A stretch of DNA of 64,000 bases from Corythucha ciliata. Its lineage: Eukaryota > Arthropoda > Insecta > Hemiptera > Tingidae. Positions 20,942 to 31,590 of the stretch are shown here, piece after piece. Position 1 is the stretch's first letter, and each line of letters begins with the position of its first letter. The DNA lies in NCBI GenBank assembly GCA_038030265.1, contig CM075941.1, forward strand, positions 57,947,952 to 58,011,951, written 5' to 3'. The translations under genes and the position numbers were made by a program. The notes beneath the pieces were generated by a model that was given only the letters and a program-made list of their open reading frames with translations, made no database searches and was not told the origin of the DNA.

Positions 20942-22999
20942 ATGCCCCCAAAAAAGTACGATCTTACCCCTCTCGTCAAGAAACGGCTCGTCCTTGATAG
21001 CAGATTAAGGGCTTTCGATGCATATCTGTACAAGCTAGATGAAAAAACTGCGTGTGACGGAGGACTTCTCATTCGACAAGAAAAAATAAACGACATTTGG
21101 GATGAATTTCAAGAGATACAATCTAAAATCGAGGAATCGATCGATGACAAGGATGAGGAGGCTTCGCATTTAACATTTCGCGAGGAATTTGAATCTCGAT
21201 TTTATCGTTCTGTCGGCCGTTCTCGTGAATTACAGAAAGGCAACAGCAGTCCAGTTGACTCATCGATGACTCCGGGGCCCGTTCCTCTCTCAAATTATGA
21301 TGACCTTCGACTACCGCCCTTGTCTCTTCCCAATTTTGATGGTGACATGGATGAGTGGACATCATTTTTTAGTATTTTCACTGACGTAGTGCACGAGAAT
21401 CCTCGTTACTCAGATTCCTCTAAACTAAAGTATTTGAAAAATGCATTGCGTGGGGAGGCTTATAGTCTAATTGAGTCACTTGAGTTGACATCAGCCAACT
21501 ACATCGTAGCTCTTAACTTGCTTAAGGGTCGCCACGACAACCCTGTTCGGTCAGTTTTAAGGCACGTCAGAAGCCTCTTCGATCTTCAAAAATTGGAAAG
21601 GGAATCTCTCCCTCAAATCAGAGCGTTGCTAGATTCGTCTCAAAAACACCTTCGAGCCCTAAAGGGGCTACACCAGCCGACTGAGAGTTGGGATGTTTTA
21701 ATCGTTCACCTCATAACAAGTAAATTCGAGACAAACACTTTGAAGGAATGGGCAAAGGTAGCCCCTTCGCACGAGCTGCCTACGGTAGCCAGGCTTTTCG
21801 AGTTCTTGGAGGGCAGATGCCAAATACTTGAAGCCATTGATAACCAACGTCCCAGTCAGAACCCCCCTTCGTCTCGTCAATTCGAAAAACAACTCAAAGT
21901 TTCTGCTCCGCAAAGGTCATCTCGTTGCTTGGTTGTCAACAACAAAGGCAGAGAATGCGCGCTCTGCCACGAACCTCATGCCATCTATTCGTGCTCTCAG
22001 TTCTTGAAAATGCCTGTTGAAGATAGGTTTAGTTTCGTAAAAAGCAAACAGCTCTGTATCAATTGTTTGGGCACGAAGCACCGCGTTGCTGATTGCAAAT
22101 CTGCTTCCACTTGCAAAATCTGTCAAAAACAACACAATTCATTGTTGCATCGTTTATCATCGTCGCTTTCGCAAGCCCATCGCCATTCGTCGTCTGAAAA
22201 CGTTTCGTCGTCTGTCAACACCTCGTCGCAATCCATCGCTCAACCGATTACACCTAGTAATACCATCGCAATGACGTCATGTGCCCCTCAAAATTCAGTC
22301 GTTCTGCTGGCTACAGCCAAAATTACAGTGTTTGGTCCGAAAGGCCCATTTCACTGTCGCGCCTTGCTTGATTGTGCAGCACAATCTAGTTTCATGACGT
22401 CGTCTCTTTGCAACCGTCTCGGACTGAAGAGAAATCTTGCTTCAATCAGCGTCGAAGGATTTGATGGAACAGCAGTTCCCATTCAGCACAAGATCGAAGC
22501 CAAAATCGGTTCTCGAGTATCGACTTTCTCTCGTAAGTTAGAGTTTCTCGTGGTGCCCAAAATCACCAACTACAATCCTCAGGTGAACATCGACGTAAAA
22601 ACCCTTCATCTACCTCCGCATGTCGTTCTTGCTGACCCGAACCCAGCTGAAATGGGCGAAATTGAAATCTTGTTGGGTGCTGGAATATTTTGGGATTTAA
22701 TGGGGCATGGGCAGCTAAACCTCAGTGGGAAGACTTTGTCTCTTCGCGAAACAAAACTTGGCTGGATAATCACTGGCGCTGCTTCCACGTCGCTCACTAG
22801 TCATTGTTGCGTAATCTCCGACGTGGCCGTTGAGTCCATAGACAAAACAATTAAAAAATTTTGGGAAATTGAAGCACTTGATAACCCCCCTCACTTGACG
22901 AAGGAAGAAAGTTTGTGCGAAGAAATCTACGCTTCAACAACATTTCGGGATGCTCATGGTCGTTACCATGGTGGTTGTCAAGATCCCTTTGAAAAATAA
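20942..22999 (+). CDS. BEL/Pao gag and protease polyprotein
   Basis: 685 residues from ATG 20942 (MPPKKYDLTP). The capsid region includes LPPLSLPNFDGDMDEWTSFF and LKYLKNALRGEAYSLIESL, typical of BEL/Pao gag. Cys/His knuckles begin near residue 338 (CALCHEPHAIYSCSQF, CINCLGTKHRVADC, CKICQKQHNSLLH). The retropepsin-like protease has ALLDCAAQSSFMTS near residue 475, where DSGS or DSCS is more common, and ILLGAGIFWDLM. The frame ends soon after the first RT-linker residues (RDAHGRY) because of a one-base shift; pol continues in the next frame. Confidence 0.93.
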   Translation: MPPKKYDLTPLVKKRLVLDSRLRAFDAYLYKLDEKTACDGGLLIRQEKINDIWDEFQEIQSKIEESIDDKDEEASHLTFREEFESRFYRSVGRSRELQKGNSSPVDSSMTPGPVPLSNYDDLRLPPLSLPNFDGDMDEWTSFFSIFTDVVHENPRYSDSSKLKYLKNALRGEAYSLIESLELTSANYIVALNLLKGRHDNPVRSVLRHVRSLFDLQKLERESLPQIRALLDSSQKHLRALKGLHQPTESWDVLIVHLITSKFETNTLKEWAKVAPSHELPTVARLFEFLEGRCQILEAIDNQRPSQNPPSSRQFEKQLKVSAPQRSSRCLVVNNKGRECALCHEPHAIYSCSQFLKMPVEDRFSFVKSKQLCINCLGTKHRVADCKSASTCKICQKQHNSLLHRLSSSLSQAHRHSSSENVSSSVNTSSQSIAQPITPSNTIAMTSCAPQNSVVLLATAKITVFGPKGPFHCRALLDCAAQSSFMTSSLCNRLGLKRNLASISVEGFDGTAVPIQHKIEAKIGSRVSTFSRKLEFLVVPKITNYNPQVNIDVKTLHLPPHVVLADPNPAEMGEIEILLGAGIFWDLMGHGQLNLSGKTLSLRETKLGWIITGAASTSLTSHCCVISDVAVESIDKTIKKFWEIEALDNPPHLTKEESLCEEIYASTTFRDAHGRYHGGCQDPFEK

Positions 23000-25900
23000 C
23001 GTCAAATTATTAGGCAATAGCCGAGATATCGCTCTTAGACGTTTTGTCAATCTCGAAAGGCGCTTCGCACTGAACCCCGAGTTGAAAGTAAAATATCAAA
23101 CCTTTCTAGAGGAGTATCGGGGTCTTGGTCATATGGAAAGGGTGGATGCGTCCACAATTGCATCAACGACATGTTATTTTGTACCCCACCACGCGGTGTT
23201 CAAAGAAACCTCATCAACCACAAAACTGAGAGTTGTATTTGATTTCTCCTGCAAATCATCGTCTGGATACTCCTTGAACGATTTGTCAGCAGTCGGCCCC
23301 ACAATACAACCGTCACTTTCACGGCATCTAATTAGAGCTCGCATCTATCCCGTGCTAATATGTGGAGACATAGAAAAAATGTACCGACAAATTCTTGTGG
23401 ACCCGACTCAAACACCTTTACAGCTCATTTTATGGAGAGATTCACCCTCTGAACAACTTGAAATTTTCAAGCTTCTTACCGTAAGCTACGGAAATAGTAG
23501 TGCTCCGTGGCTTGCCACTCGAACATTGAAACAGATCGCATTAGACCACCATCATAATGTTTCATCCCACATTTTGCAAAATCACTTTTACGTCGATGAC
23601 CTCATAACCGGTTGTAACAACGCATCAGAAGCGGTTCAACTCCGATCCCAAATTAGCCATCATTTGTCTCTCGGAGGTATGCATATTAGAAAATGGAGCT
23701 CGAATTCACACACGTTCATGGAAAACGTGCCACAAAAGGACAGAGAGCTTAACTCGACCATTTCGTTTGATGAAGACTCGTCGGTCCGAACTCTGGGTTT
23801 ACTTTGGTTTCCTCGAAATGACGTTTTCTCCTTTGCAATTAATCAAACGGATTTAGCACTCGACGGCAAGGAGCAGTACACCAAGCGGTGTTTACTTTCA
23901 ACAATATCTAAATTTTACGACCCCCTCGGATTGATCGGTCCAGTAATCACTAAGGCTAAAATTCTTATGCAAAGGCTTTGGGTGGAAAATTATGGTTGGG
24001 ATGACCCCCTCCATGATGGAATTGTCGAAGAGTGGAGCTCGCTGTGCTCGTCTTTGTCATCACTGACTGAATTGAAGATTCCTCGTTGCATCGTTATTCC
24101 TGGAGCTACAAAATTCGAATTACACGGGTTTTCCGACGCGTCGACAACAGCCTACGGCGCTTGCATTTTCTTGCGTAGTTCAACCCACTTTGGTGACGTC
24201 GCAGTTCACCTAGTGACTTCAAAATCTCGCGTAGCTCCACTGAAGATCCTATCACTGCCTCGTCTTGAGCTGTGTGCGGCTCTTTTACTCGCAGAGCTAA
24301 TTGAACAAACACTCCCGTCGTTGGAAAACTTGGACATAGACACGGTCACTTACTGGACGGACTCTCAAATTGTATTGTCATGGCTGAACGGGCCACCTTC
24401 AAAATGGACAACATTCGTTGCAAATCGTGTTGCTAAAATTCAAGACTTATCGCAACCAAAGCAGTGGAAACACGTGAAATCGTCTGACAATCCAGCAGAT
24501 CTGATTTCTCGAGGCACATTTGCAGATCAGCTCGTCAAGTGTAATTTGTGGTGGAAAGGGCCTCAGTGGCTCACAGACGATCAGCCAAGTCACAATTATG
24601 GACACTTCGAACCTCAAGAAATTTCAGAGTTGCCTGAGACCAAGATTGTCAAATCTACCGTTCTAATGACTACTGGCACTTCAAACATTGACACGAAAAT
24701 TCACATCATCACCTCACTAACTCGCTGTTCGTCTTTTAACAGGATTGTCCGAATCATTGCTTATTGCTTCAGGTTTCGTGAACTCAGTAGAAACAACCAG
24801 GATTCAAGACTCAAAGGTCCAATATCATCAATCGAATTTGAAGAATCCAGACTAGCCCTATTCAGATTGTGCCAGCGTCTGATGTTCCCTGATGAGTCCC
24901 AGAGTCTACTTAAAGGGAAGCCCATCAAATCGTCAAGTCACATCGCTACGTTGAGTCCCTTCCTGGACCACAAAGGGATTATTCGAGTAGGTGGAAGACT
25001 TCAAGCATCGCAATTGATCCCTGAGAGAAAACATCCAATTCTTCTTACTCACGGAGGAAAAAGTGAAGTAAATAAAATCACATTGATCTTGGCTGAACAG
25101 ATACACAAGGACAACGCGCATCTTGGTCCTCAAGGTTTGCTGGCCACGATTCGGGAGCAATATTGGCCAATCAACGGACGCAACTTATGTCGCCTCATTT
25201 ACCATCGTTGCATAAAATGTTTTCGAGCAAATCCCAAATCGTCAAGCCAAATAATGGGACAGCTTCCACAAGCCAGAGTGGAACCCTCTCGACCTTTCTA
25301 TAATTGCGGAGTTGATTACGCTGGTCCCATCTTCATTCGAACATCGTCACGAAGAAACGCCCCATTAGTAAAGGCTTACATATCGTTGTTTGTGTGTTTA
25401 GCCACTAAGGCAATTCACTTAGAATTAGTCGAAAATTTGACAACTGAAGCTTTTCTAGCCGCATTGAGAAGATTTATGTCTAGACGTGGTAAACCTTTAA
25501 TAATGTATTCAGACAATGGTTCTAACTTTGTTGGGGCAAAAAATGAATTAAAAGAATTAAGAGATTTGTGGAAATCCGAAAATCACATTGATGCTATTGT
25601 TAATCAATTATCTAGTCAAAATATTGAATGGAAGTTCATTCCACCTAAGTCGCCAAACTTTGGTGGCCTCTGGGAGTCAGGAGTTAGAATTGTAAAACGA
25701 CACTTGAAAAGACTTATAGGATCTCATAATTTAACATTTTGTGAACTTAACACCGTGCTAGTCCAAATAGAAGGTTGCGTCAACTCTCGTCCACTCACCC
25801 CGTTGCCATCGTCTCCCGATGACCTAAATGCATTGACTCCCGCTCACTTCCTCATTGGCAGTAGTATAGTCGAGTTGCCAGAACCAGACTTGAAACAACT

Positions 25901-26264
25901 TCCTAGCAATCGACTTTCACGTTGGCAATATGTTCAACAAGTTGTACAACATTTTTGGCAACGCTGGTCAACAGAATACCTGCAAGAACTGCAACGACGC
26001 ACCAAGTGGAAAACTACTTCGAAGAATCTTGAGACTGGAACGCTTGTCTTAGTCAAGAACGATCAGGCGCCACCTCTCGCTTGGAATTTGGGCCTGGTCA
26101 CAGACACCCACAAAGGACCCGATGGTTACCTTCGTGTCGCCACCGTTCGTACAAAGGCTGGGCACTTCAAGCGGAATGTTCGAGACCTCTGCCCTCTGCC
26201 CATCGAAGACAATAATGAAGACAATGCTTCATGGCGGGGAAGACATGATGACGCCTCATTTTGA
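22950..26264 (+). CDS. BEL/Pao pol: RT, RNase H and integrase
   Basis: 1,104 codons from ATG 22950; homology really starts near 22970 (VVVKIPLKNNVKLLGNSRD), continuing the gag-protease reading in the +1 frame. RT has KLRVVFDFSCKSSSG, ICGDIEKMYRQI and FYVDDLITG (about residue 213). RNase H has GFSDASTTAYGA and YWTDSQIVLSWL (about 470). The integrase has an HHCC finger (H...HLGPQGLL...CIKC) near 722 and catalytic acids at VDYAGPIF (about 788), YSDNGSNFVGA (about 853) and LWESGVRIV (about 909). The frame ends inside the 3' LTR. The single shift at GGTCGTTACCATGG could be a mutation, an assembly error or, less likely, programmed. Confidence 0.94.
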   Translation: MLMVVTMVVVKIPLKNNVKLLGNSRDIALRRFVNLERRFALNPELKVKYQTFLEEYRGLGHMERVDASTIASTTCYFVPHHAVFKETSSTTKLRVVFDFSCKSSSGYSLNDLSAVGPTIQPSLSRHLIRARIYPVLICGDIEKMYRQILVDPTQTPLQLILWRDSPSEQLEIFKLLTVSYGNSSAPWLATRTLKQIALDHHHNVSSHILQNHFYVDDLITGCNNASEAVQLRSQISHHLSLGGMHIRKWSSNSHTFMENVPQKDRELNSTISFDEDSSVRTLGLLWFPRNDVFSFAINQTDLALDGKEQYTKRCLLSTISKFYDPLGLIGPVITKAKILMQRLWVENYGWDDPLHDGIVEEWSSLCSSLSSLTELKIPRCIVIPGATKFELHGFSDASTTAYGACIFLRSSTHFGDVAVHLVTSKSRVAPLKILSLPRLELCAALLLAELIEQTLPSLENLDIDTVTYWTDSQIVLSWLNGPPSKWTTFVANRVAKIQDLSQPKQWKHVKSSDNPADLISRGTFADQLVKCNLWWKGPQWLTDDQPSHNYGHFEPQEISELPETKIVKSTVLMTTGTSNIDTKIHIITSLTRCSSFNRIVRIIAYCFRFRELSRNNQDSRLKGPISSIEFEESRLALFRLCQRLMFPDESQSLLKGKPIKSSSHIATLSPFLDHKGIIRVGGRLQASQLIPERKHPILLTHGGKSEVNKITLILAEQIHKDNAHLGPQGLLATIREQYWPINGRNLCRLIYHRCIKCFRANPKSSSQIMGQLPQARVEPSRPFYNCGVDYAGPIFIRTSSRRNAPLVKAYISLFVCLATKAIHLELVENLTTEAFLAALRRFMSRRGKPLIMYSDNGSNFVGAKNELKELRDLWKSENHIDAIVNQLSSQNIEWKFIPPKSPNFGGLWESGVRIVKRHLKRLIGSHNLTFCELNTVLVQIEGCVNSRPLTPLPSSPDDLNALTPAHFLIGSSIVELPEPDLKQLPSNRLSRWQYVQQVVQHFWQRWSTEYLQELQRRTKWKTTSKNLETGTLVLVKNDQAPPLAWNLGLVTDTHKGPDGYLRVATVRTKAGHFKRNVRDLCPLPIEDNNEDNASWRGRHDDASF

Positions 26265-26485
26265 AACAAAGCGCCATGTGGCGGCGCTCTCCTGCCAACG
26301 GCCTCTTCCTTGTTGATTGATAAAACCAAGATAAAACAATATTCGTTTCGTTCGTTTTGATATCGTTTAAATAAAAGTTGTGCCTCATGCGTTAACCAGT
26401 TTTTTTGCGTTTTCTTACTTGTTCCAATAAATTCATAATAAGTTAGCATCACAGCAGAAATACAGTCCAACCTCAGGATCCCACA
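26246..26485 (+). repeat. BEL/Pao 3' LTR
   Basis: 240 bp, one difference from the 5' LTR. Followed by the second GTGGC (26486-26490). Confidence 0.95.
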
Positions 26486-28628
26486 GTGGCCACTCAATGA
26501 TGTTGGGAAGGAAACCGCGTACGTTTGGTCAGTTGAGCATATCTCCACGGGACTCATACTTTCGGCTCAAAACGAAATACTCAGAAAAAATGATCCTAAA
26601 ATCTCTCAGTTGGGCGATTTTCATATGAAAGGGATAACATTTAGAAATGGATGAAACCGCGTAACGTCGGTTCACTGGCGGACCTACACCTATCGGGTCC
26701 CAATCGCGGAAATCTCCAAGAGGCCCCTGAGCGTCTCTGTGCACGGACAAACTTTTAAAGGAATTATTACTTTGATCCCACAGTAACCCACGGACATCAA
26801 CTTTACTACATTAAAAATTGGGTTGCTTTTCCGTTTCTTACTCGTAGACAGTGATCAGCAATTAGTGTATGCCTGTCTAAGTAGATTTTAACAAAACTAA
26901 CGTGAGAGGGTTTTCGACAAATAAGTCGAAAAAAAAAAACGTGAAATTACGTGGTAAAAGTTCAAGGTGAATTTAAAATAACTTCCGAGATTTTGAAAAA
27001 AGGAAAACTACTGCATTATGCGGAATTTCCTGAAGATTAAAACGAGTCTTTAAAAACCAGGATTGGTGCAGAATAAGGTCAGAAAACGTATGCCGAGTAG
27101 TAGGCGAGGGATGATTGGAGGGGGTCGAGGAATCACCCGTGCAACTTCCCCTTAATGTGCAGAGTTATAATTTCATAATGATGGTTTTCTTTCGCATGAA
27201 AGTTTGTTCCATAGCTGTCCAGTTATATCTGTCCCCTCCATGGCAAATTTTTAAGAAAATAGTCACATATTTGAATTTAAACAACTTTGAAGTAGAACGG
27301 AGTTATTTGTAGCTAGGTCATTCGATCTCGCCTACATTCTCGTCTCGGTCTGAATGAATCCGATTTCTCGAGCTTTGCTTTCGACTCTTCAAAAAAGTGT
27401 TTTCTCGGTATTAAATTCCTTCAAACAACCGATTTCGTCGGCCTGATGTCTCTTAGAAATATTATTTTAGTTGGATCTGCTCACGCAAAACCCTGTGATT
27501 TTGCAGGTCGAACTCTTCAAAAACCAATTTCAGCGTTTTAGGTAAACAAAAACGAATATTCTAGTGGATTTGACTCTGATTTTGGAGAGTCTAGCCCAGT
27601 CAGAAGTCAATTTTGGCGGGTTTGAGTCGTCAAATTGTCCATTCTGTGGAGTTTCCACCTAACAGAAATAAATTTCGTGGACCTGACTCTTTGGTTAAAC
27701 AAATTCATCGAGATTTTCCCTGCTTTAAAAAACCACTTTCATGGTGTAATCCAAAGTCATATGGATTACAAGTTGCACCACTCCACCCCCTCCCGCCCTA
27801 AATCAGCGGTCTCAAATTAATTTCTCATTTTTGATCCCACAAGATAGCACTGCGTTCTTTACTTTATTCAAGTTCAGTTCACATGGTTCCTTTATTTTAG
27901 CCCTTTGTGAACTACAGAGCAGAAATTATATAGTTTGAAGATCAGGGTCGTACTGAGGCTACTTCTTCTGGGTGGGAGAGTCGGATTCCCCCCACACCAC
28001 TACCAAAGAAGCTGTAAAATTGGGCGTTCTTCTTCCTGACGTTACTTGTTCTCATCGTGTTTTTGTCCCTTCTTTACAGTTTCAACGAACATTTCGTCAA
28101 TACATTAAAACTAAGTGCTGTGAAAGACGCAGGATCAATGCTGCAAAGCACACCAGGTTGGAGTACAGAAGTAGCACTGCGTGTTGTAAGGATGATTAGG
28201 GTAACGAGTTAGTAGACCCATCAAACCGGAACACCCGTGGTTAACGATAAAGGGGGGGGGATATATGTATTTGCAACAAATTAAATGTTTATTTATTTAT
28301 TTCAGGAATCTTGAACGAATTTTAATAACTAGTTACCTACTTATTATTGTCAGAACATGACATTTTTTGTATAGTAAGTTCAAGTTTCCTGGTTGTAATA
28401 AGGCCCCGTTTACAAACTGTCTGTCAACCCATTGACGTGCGTCTGTGGAAGTGTGGAGCCTGTGAAACCTATGAAAATGCTTTATTTTACTAGGGAATAA
28501 ATTGGTTTGGTTGCATAGACTCCACAGGCGCTTGGCACATGCAGAACTTATGAACGTGGTCTAATACATATTTTTTTAAGTTCCTGCAGCACATTTCTCT
28601 AAAATTGAAATTAAAAATAGTAATTATA
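26486..28628. other. Spacer with LINE leader remnant and a degenerate array
   Basis: The first part (from 26491) should include the displaced 5' leader of the LINE at 16164-20350. About 26670-26730 holds an ACTGGCGGACCTACACC motif like those bordering other arrays in this window. About 27340-27760 is a degenerate array, read on the opposite strand, of the CGTGAAATTGGTTTTTGAAG type. No gene recognised. Confidence 0.45.
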
Positions 28629-29468
28629 CAGGGTGGAAGGAGATAAGTGTGACAAAAAAAATTTGGTGAAAATAGACATCATTTGCGACCAAAAACACTG
28701 CCTATACCATGGTCCGAAAATCAAAACCCTTCGAGATATGATTTTTCAAACGCTTTTTCATGGCTTACTTACATCAATTTTTTCAACTAACTGCGAGAAA
28801 ATCGCTTTCAATTTGCATTTTTGCAACTTTTTGGTGATGGATTCGGAAATAGCACACTATTTTCTGTCAGGATTAGCAATTTGCGGTGGATATGAACTAT
28901 TTTATGTGGCCTCAAATGCGGCTCTAAGTCGTGCAAATCGGGGATTTTTTTTTTAAAGTCAGTCTCCGTTTGTCTAAAAACAAATCACAAAACTTGTTCA
29001 AATTTTTCAGGTCAAAACAAACGATTTTGAAGAGAATAATCATTATTTTAAGTTATAAGGGCCTAAATAACAGAAATGTACCTTAGTTTTCTTCATGATC
29101 TGTCAACGTTTTATTTTTCAAAATAAAACCCTCCAATCACCCATGAAAAAACGTCCCAAAGCATCAAACAATAATTTATTTTCATAATTAATTGATTTTC
29201 CAAAAAAAGTACGATTCTTGGTTTGCCGCCCCCATATAAGCCATTTGCCTTTGACTCATCAATGAAAAGAAGTGCCCCACCTCCCAGGTGTTCGTTTGGA
29301 AGCGACAAGTCGCACTAGACTAAGAAAAGAGATATATGTATTTTAAAACGTTTGGAAAATCATATCTCAGAAACAATTGAGTTTCGGGCTATGATGAATT
29401 TGGCATTTTCGATTGCAAATAAGGTCTATTTTCATCCACAAAGTCCGTGCTTGATTCGGAACATCCTG
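28629..29468. mobile_element. Relic of a TIR DNA transposon (Tc1/mariner-like, tentative)
   Basis: The outer ends are CAGGGTG after TA on the left and CATCCTG before CA (decayed TA) on the right. Further in, GAGATATGATTTTTCAAACG (near 28733) pairs with AAAACGTTTGGAAAATCATA (near 29342), and TGAAAATAGAC..CATTTGC on the left with the complement of GCAAATAAGGTCTATTTTCA on the right, giving inverted arms of about 130-150 bp. The interior has only a weak minus-strand frame (29111-29308, LLFIDESKANGLYGGGKP) and no complete transposase. The TA-CAGGG end suggests a mariner/IS630-type relic. Confidence 0.5.
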
Positions 29469-29940
29469 CATAAAATTGGTCAAGGGCCGAGACGAGTTTA
29501 CAGTAGGTCTATTCGTTTGTCGTCCGGAGCTGCACTATTAGCACTGAAAGTACTAACCTTTCATTATTTTTTCGCGTTATTTCACATGATAACCCGCGAG
29601 GTTGCAAAATTTCGTGCAAATGTGTTCGTCCAATCTCGTATTCCTAGGTGTTTAAACCGCATCTACTGTGTACATAATGAAACAAAGTGATAATTACAAA
29701 TTTTTAACAAATTTGAGAGCAGAAGCCCCCCAAGGAAAAGTTGAAAACCTACGCCCTTTCATGAAAGCTTGTTCGTAATTGAATAAAGTAAGAATTGCAG
29801 AGGCATCTATCGGGATCGATTTTCCCAAAATGCTTCGGGACCGTGTCTTATCAAAAGCGACGCGACTTGTAATCCATATGACTTTGGTGTAATCACTGAA
29901 AAATCGAATTCCTTGGAAGTAAATCCGTATAGGTTTGTTC

Positions 29941-30034
29941 TGTTATTAGTCAGAAAAAAATTTATTTTATCTTTTTTTTTTTATTCTTCAAAAAACTCCA
30001 AAGGGGGTAGAACAATAATAAAAAACATGTGTCA
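29941..30034 (-). repeat. Copia 3' LTR (94 bp)
   Basis: Near-copy of 34072-34165, with TG...CA ends on the minus strand and a shared block CCCCCTTTGGAGTTTTTTGAAG. Differences are mostly in A/T run length. Confidence 0.75.
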
Positions 30035-30186
30035 TTAAATTTTTTTTTTAAATGATAGAAAAAAATAAATTATTTATTAACAATAAAAAGGGTAACAAAG
30101 GGGTCCAAACATAACCGGCAGAGAGCCACCAAGCAAACCCAAGCCAACCCATGCCGCAAAGAATCTCCTAAGCTCATTATTGTCCA

Positions 30187-31405
30187 CTAGATCTGAAGGG
30201 CCGCCCCGTCTGCAACGCCTAGGAGAGCATCAGCATTGCGCCATCTCTTCCTCGACGAATGAATGCAGAGGCTTGAGGCACGAAGAATTGCAAAGGTCAG
30301 CCTAGTGCGAACCCAAGCTCTCACTACGTGCTGAGGCTTTGCCCATTTGTCCGCAAGTCGCTCAGCTAGAACTTTGACAAACGCCGCCATTTGAGGGGCA
30401 AAGTGGCCGTTAACTGACGTAACAAGGGGAGTGAATGACGCGTGCCTGTCTTCGCAAGCTGCCACATACTTCCGCTTCTTCTCCTTCTCGGCTGTTTTGA
30501 ATACAGCGGACACGTTGCGTGAGATGTAAGAGGGCGCATCAGTGTCTGTGACACGGATATCAAACAATGCCTCCCTCTGTATTTCCCACACACCTCGACA
30601 CGCCAGGTCCCCTCGAAGGCCAGGATGTGTGTCGGAAGGTTCCAAAATAATAGGTTATTTTAAGCAGTTCCCCCAGGCAGTTTCCATGAGTTGGCCCAAC
30701 ACATCTCGCACTTCATTGTGCCGTCGGGTCATGAGCCCACCAGTTTTACAGCTCATTGCGTGTTCCATGGAGAATGTACCTCCACAACCATCACAATCGG
30801 AAGGGGTACCTGTCGGAGGGCGCATGTATCGTAACGCGAGGGCATCTCTGAACTGCGTTGGTGACAAGTCAAAATGTTGCCTTTTTATCAGTAAAACCGA
30901 GAGCCACCCCGTCGACTTGCTTCTGGATAGAGCGTTCCACTGCCCTCCTACGATTTTCAGGAAAGTCAATGAGTATTGCTTGAAGAAGCGTCTCCTCCTC
31001 TCCTTCTCTTCTCTGAACTGCGGCTTTCTTCTCTGCACCCAATGTTGCAAGATGGTGCCCGATGACGAAATTGGAGTCACCCAACCGGATTGCATCTGCC
31101 AACACTGAAGTTCCCGTTCGTGATGTCTGAAAGAATGGCTGGGCTGTAGATACCGGATCTGTCAAGGCTAATCCTCCCTTCTTGACAGGTAGCGAAAACA
31201 AATCACATTCTTCTGGTGTCGCTTCCCCCTTGAACATTGCTGGTATGAAAGAAGACCTAATGGCTCTTTTCAGGTTCACATAGGTGTTATCGTTGCCTTG
31301 GACCACTCGTTCAACAAATTGCCACAGGAATTGCACGGACTTCACAAATGCGGCGTAAGCAGCCTGTGGTTGTGATTTACCTGCTTGGGACAACTTTTCC
31401 ACCAA
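30187..31405 (-). pseudogene. C-terminal part of an RT-encoding retroelement, class uncertain
   Basis: Overlapping minus-strand pieces read QFVERVVQGNDNTY, FSLPVKKGGLALTDP, then in another frame CDGCGGTFSMEHAMSCKTGG and RRHNEVRDVLGQLM, then LRGDLACRGVWEIQREALF, DIRVTDTDAPSY and ASSLCIHSSRKRWRN. The C-x2-C...H-x4-C finger followed by an acidic FD(I/V)RV block resembles the finger plus restriction-like endonuclease arrangement at the end of some retroelement polyproteins; I have also seen this FDxRV...RGSR pattern in multicopy metazoan RT proteins. At least two frameshifts (near 30870 and 30650). No RT core is present. It lies inside the Copia element. Confidence 0.55.
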
Positions 31406-31590
31406 CTTGATCCAGCTTTCAAGTGAAAGAATACTTTTCTCAACACTCTCCCTTCTTAATTTTTTTTTTTTTTTTTTTTTTTCACCCCATTTTCCGAGAA
31501 AGGTCGTCGAGACGGGGTTTGTGAAGAGGGAGTTTGTTATATCGGCTACTTGAAATTCAGTTGAAATTCGAGTTACTTGAATTTCGCCGT

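Larger units (their letters stand above)
20351..26485 (+). mobile_element. BEL/Pao LTR retrotransposon, near-intact, nested in the LINE
   Basis: Two 240-bp LTRs (TG...CA) flank gag-protease and RT-RNaseH-integrase frames on the plus strand. GTGGC occurs just outside both ends (20346-20350, 26486-26490), a 5-bp target duplication. The LTRs differ at one base, so insertion was recent. A purine-rich tract (GGCGGGGAAGACA, about 26234-26245) precedes the 3' LTR. The only coding defect seen is a one-base frame change between the two frames. Confidence 0.95.

Noticed and set aside
28633..28956. 107-codon open frame as a gene
   Set aside because: It begins with a non-ATG codon inside the inverted repeat of the TIR relic and shows no protein motif.
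29111..29308. Mariner transposase DDE block in LLFIDESKANGLYG
   Set aside because: Only a short resemblance to the FxDE pattern; no second or third catalytic block and no helix-turn-helix found.
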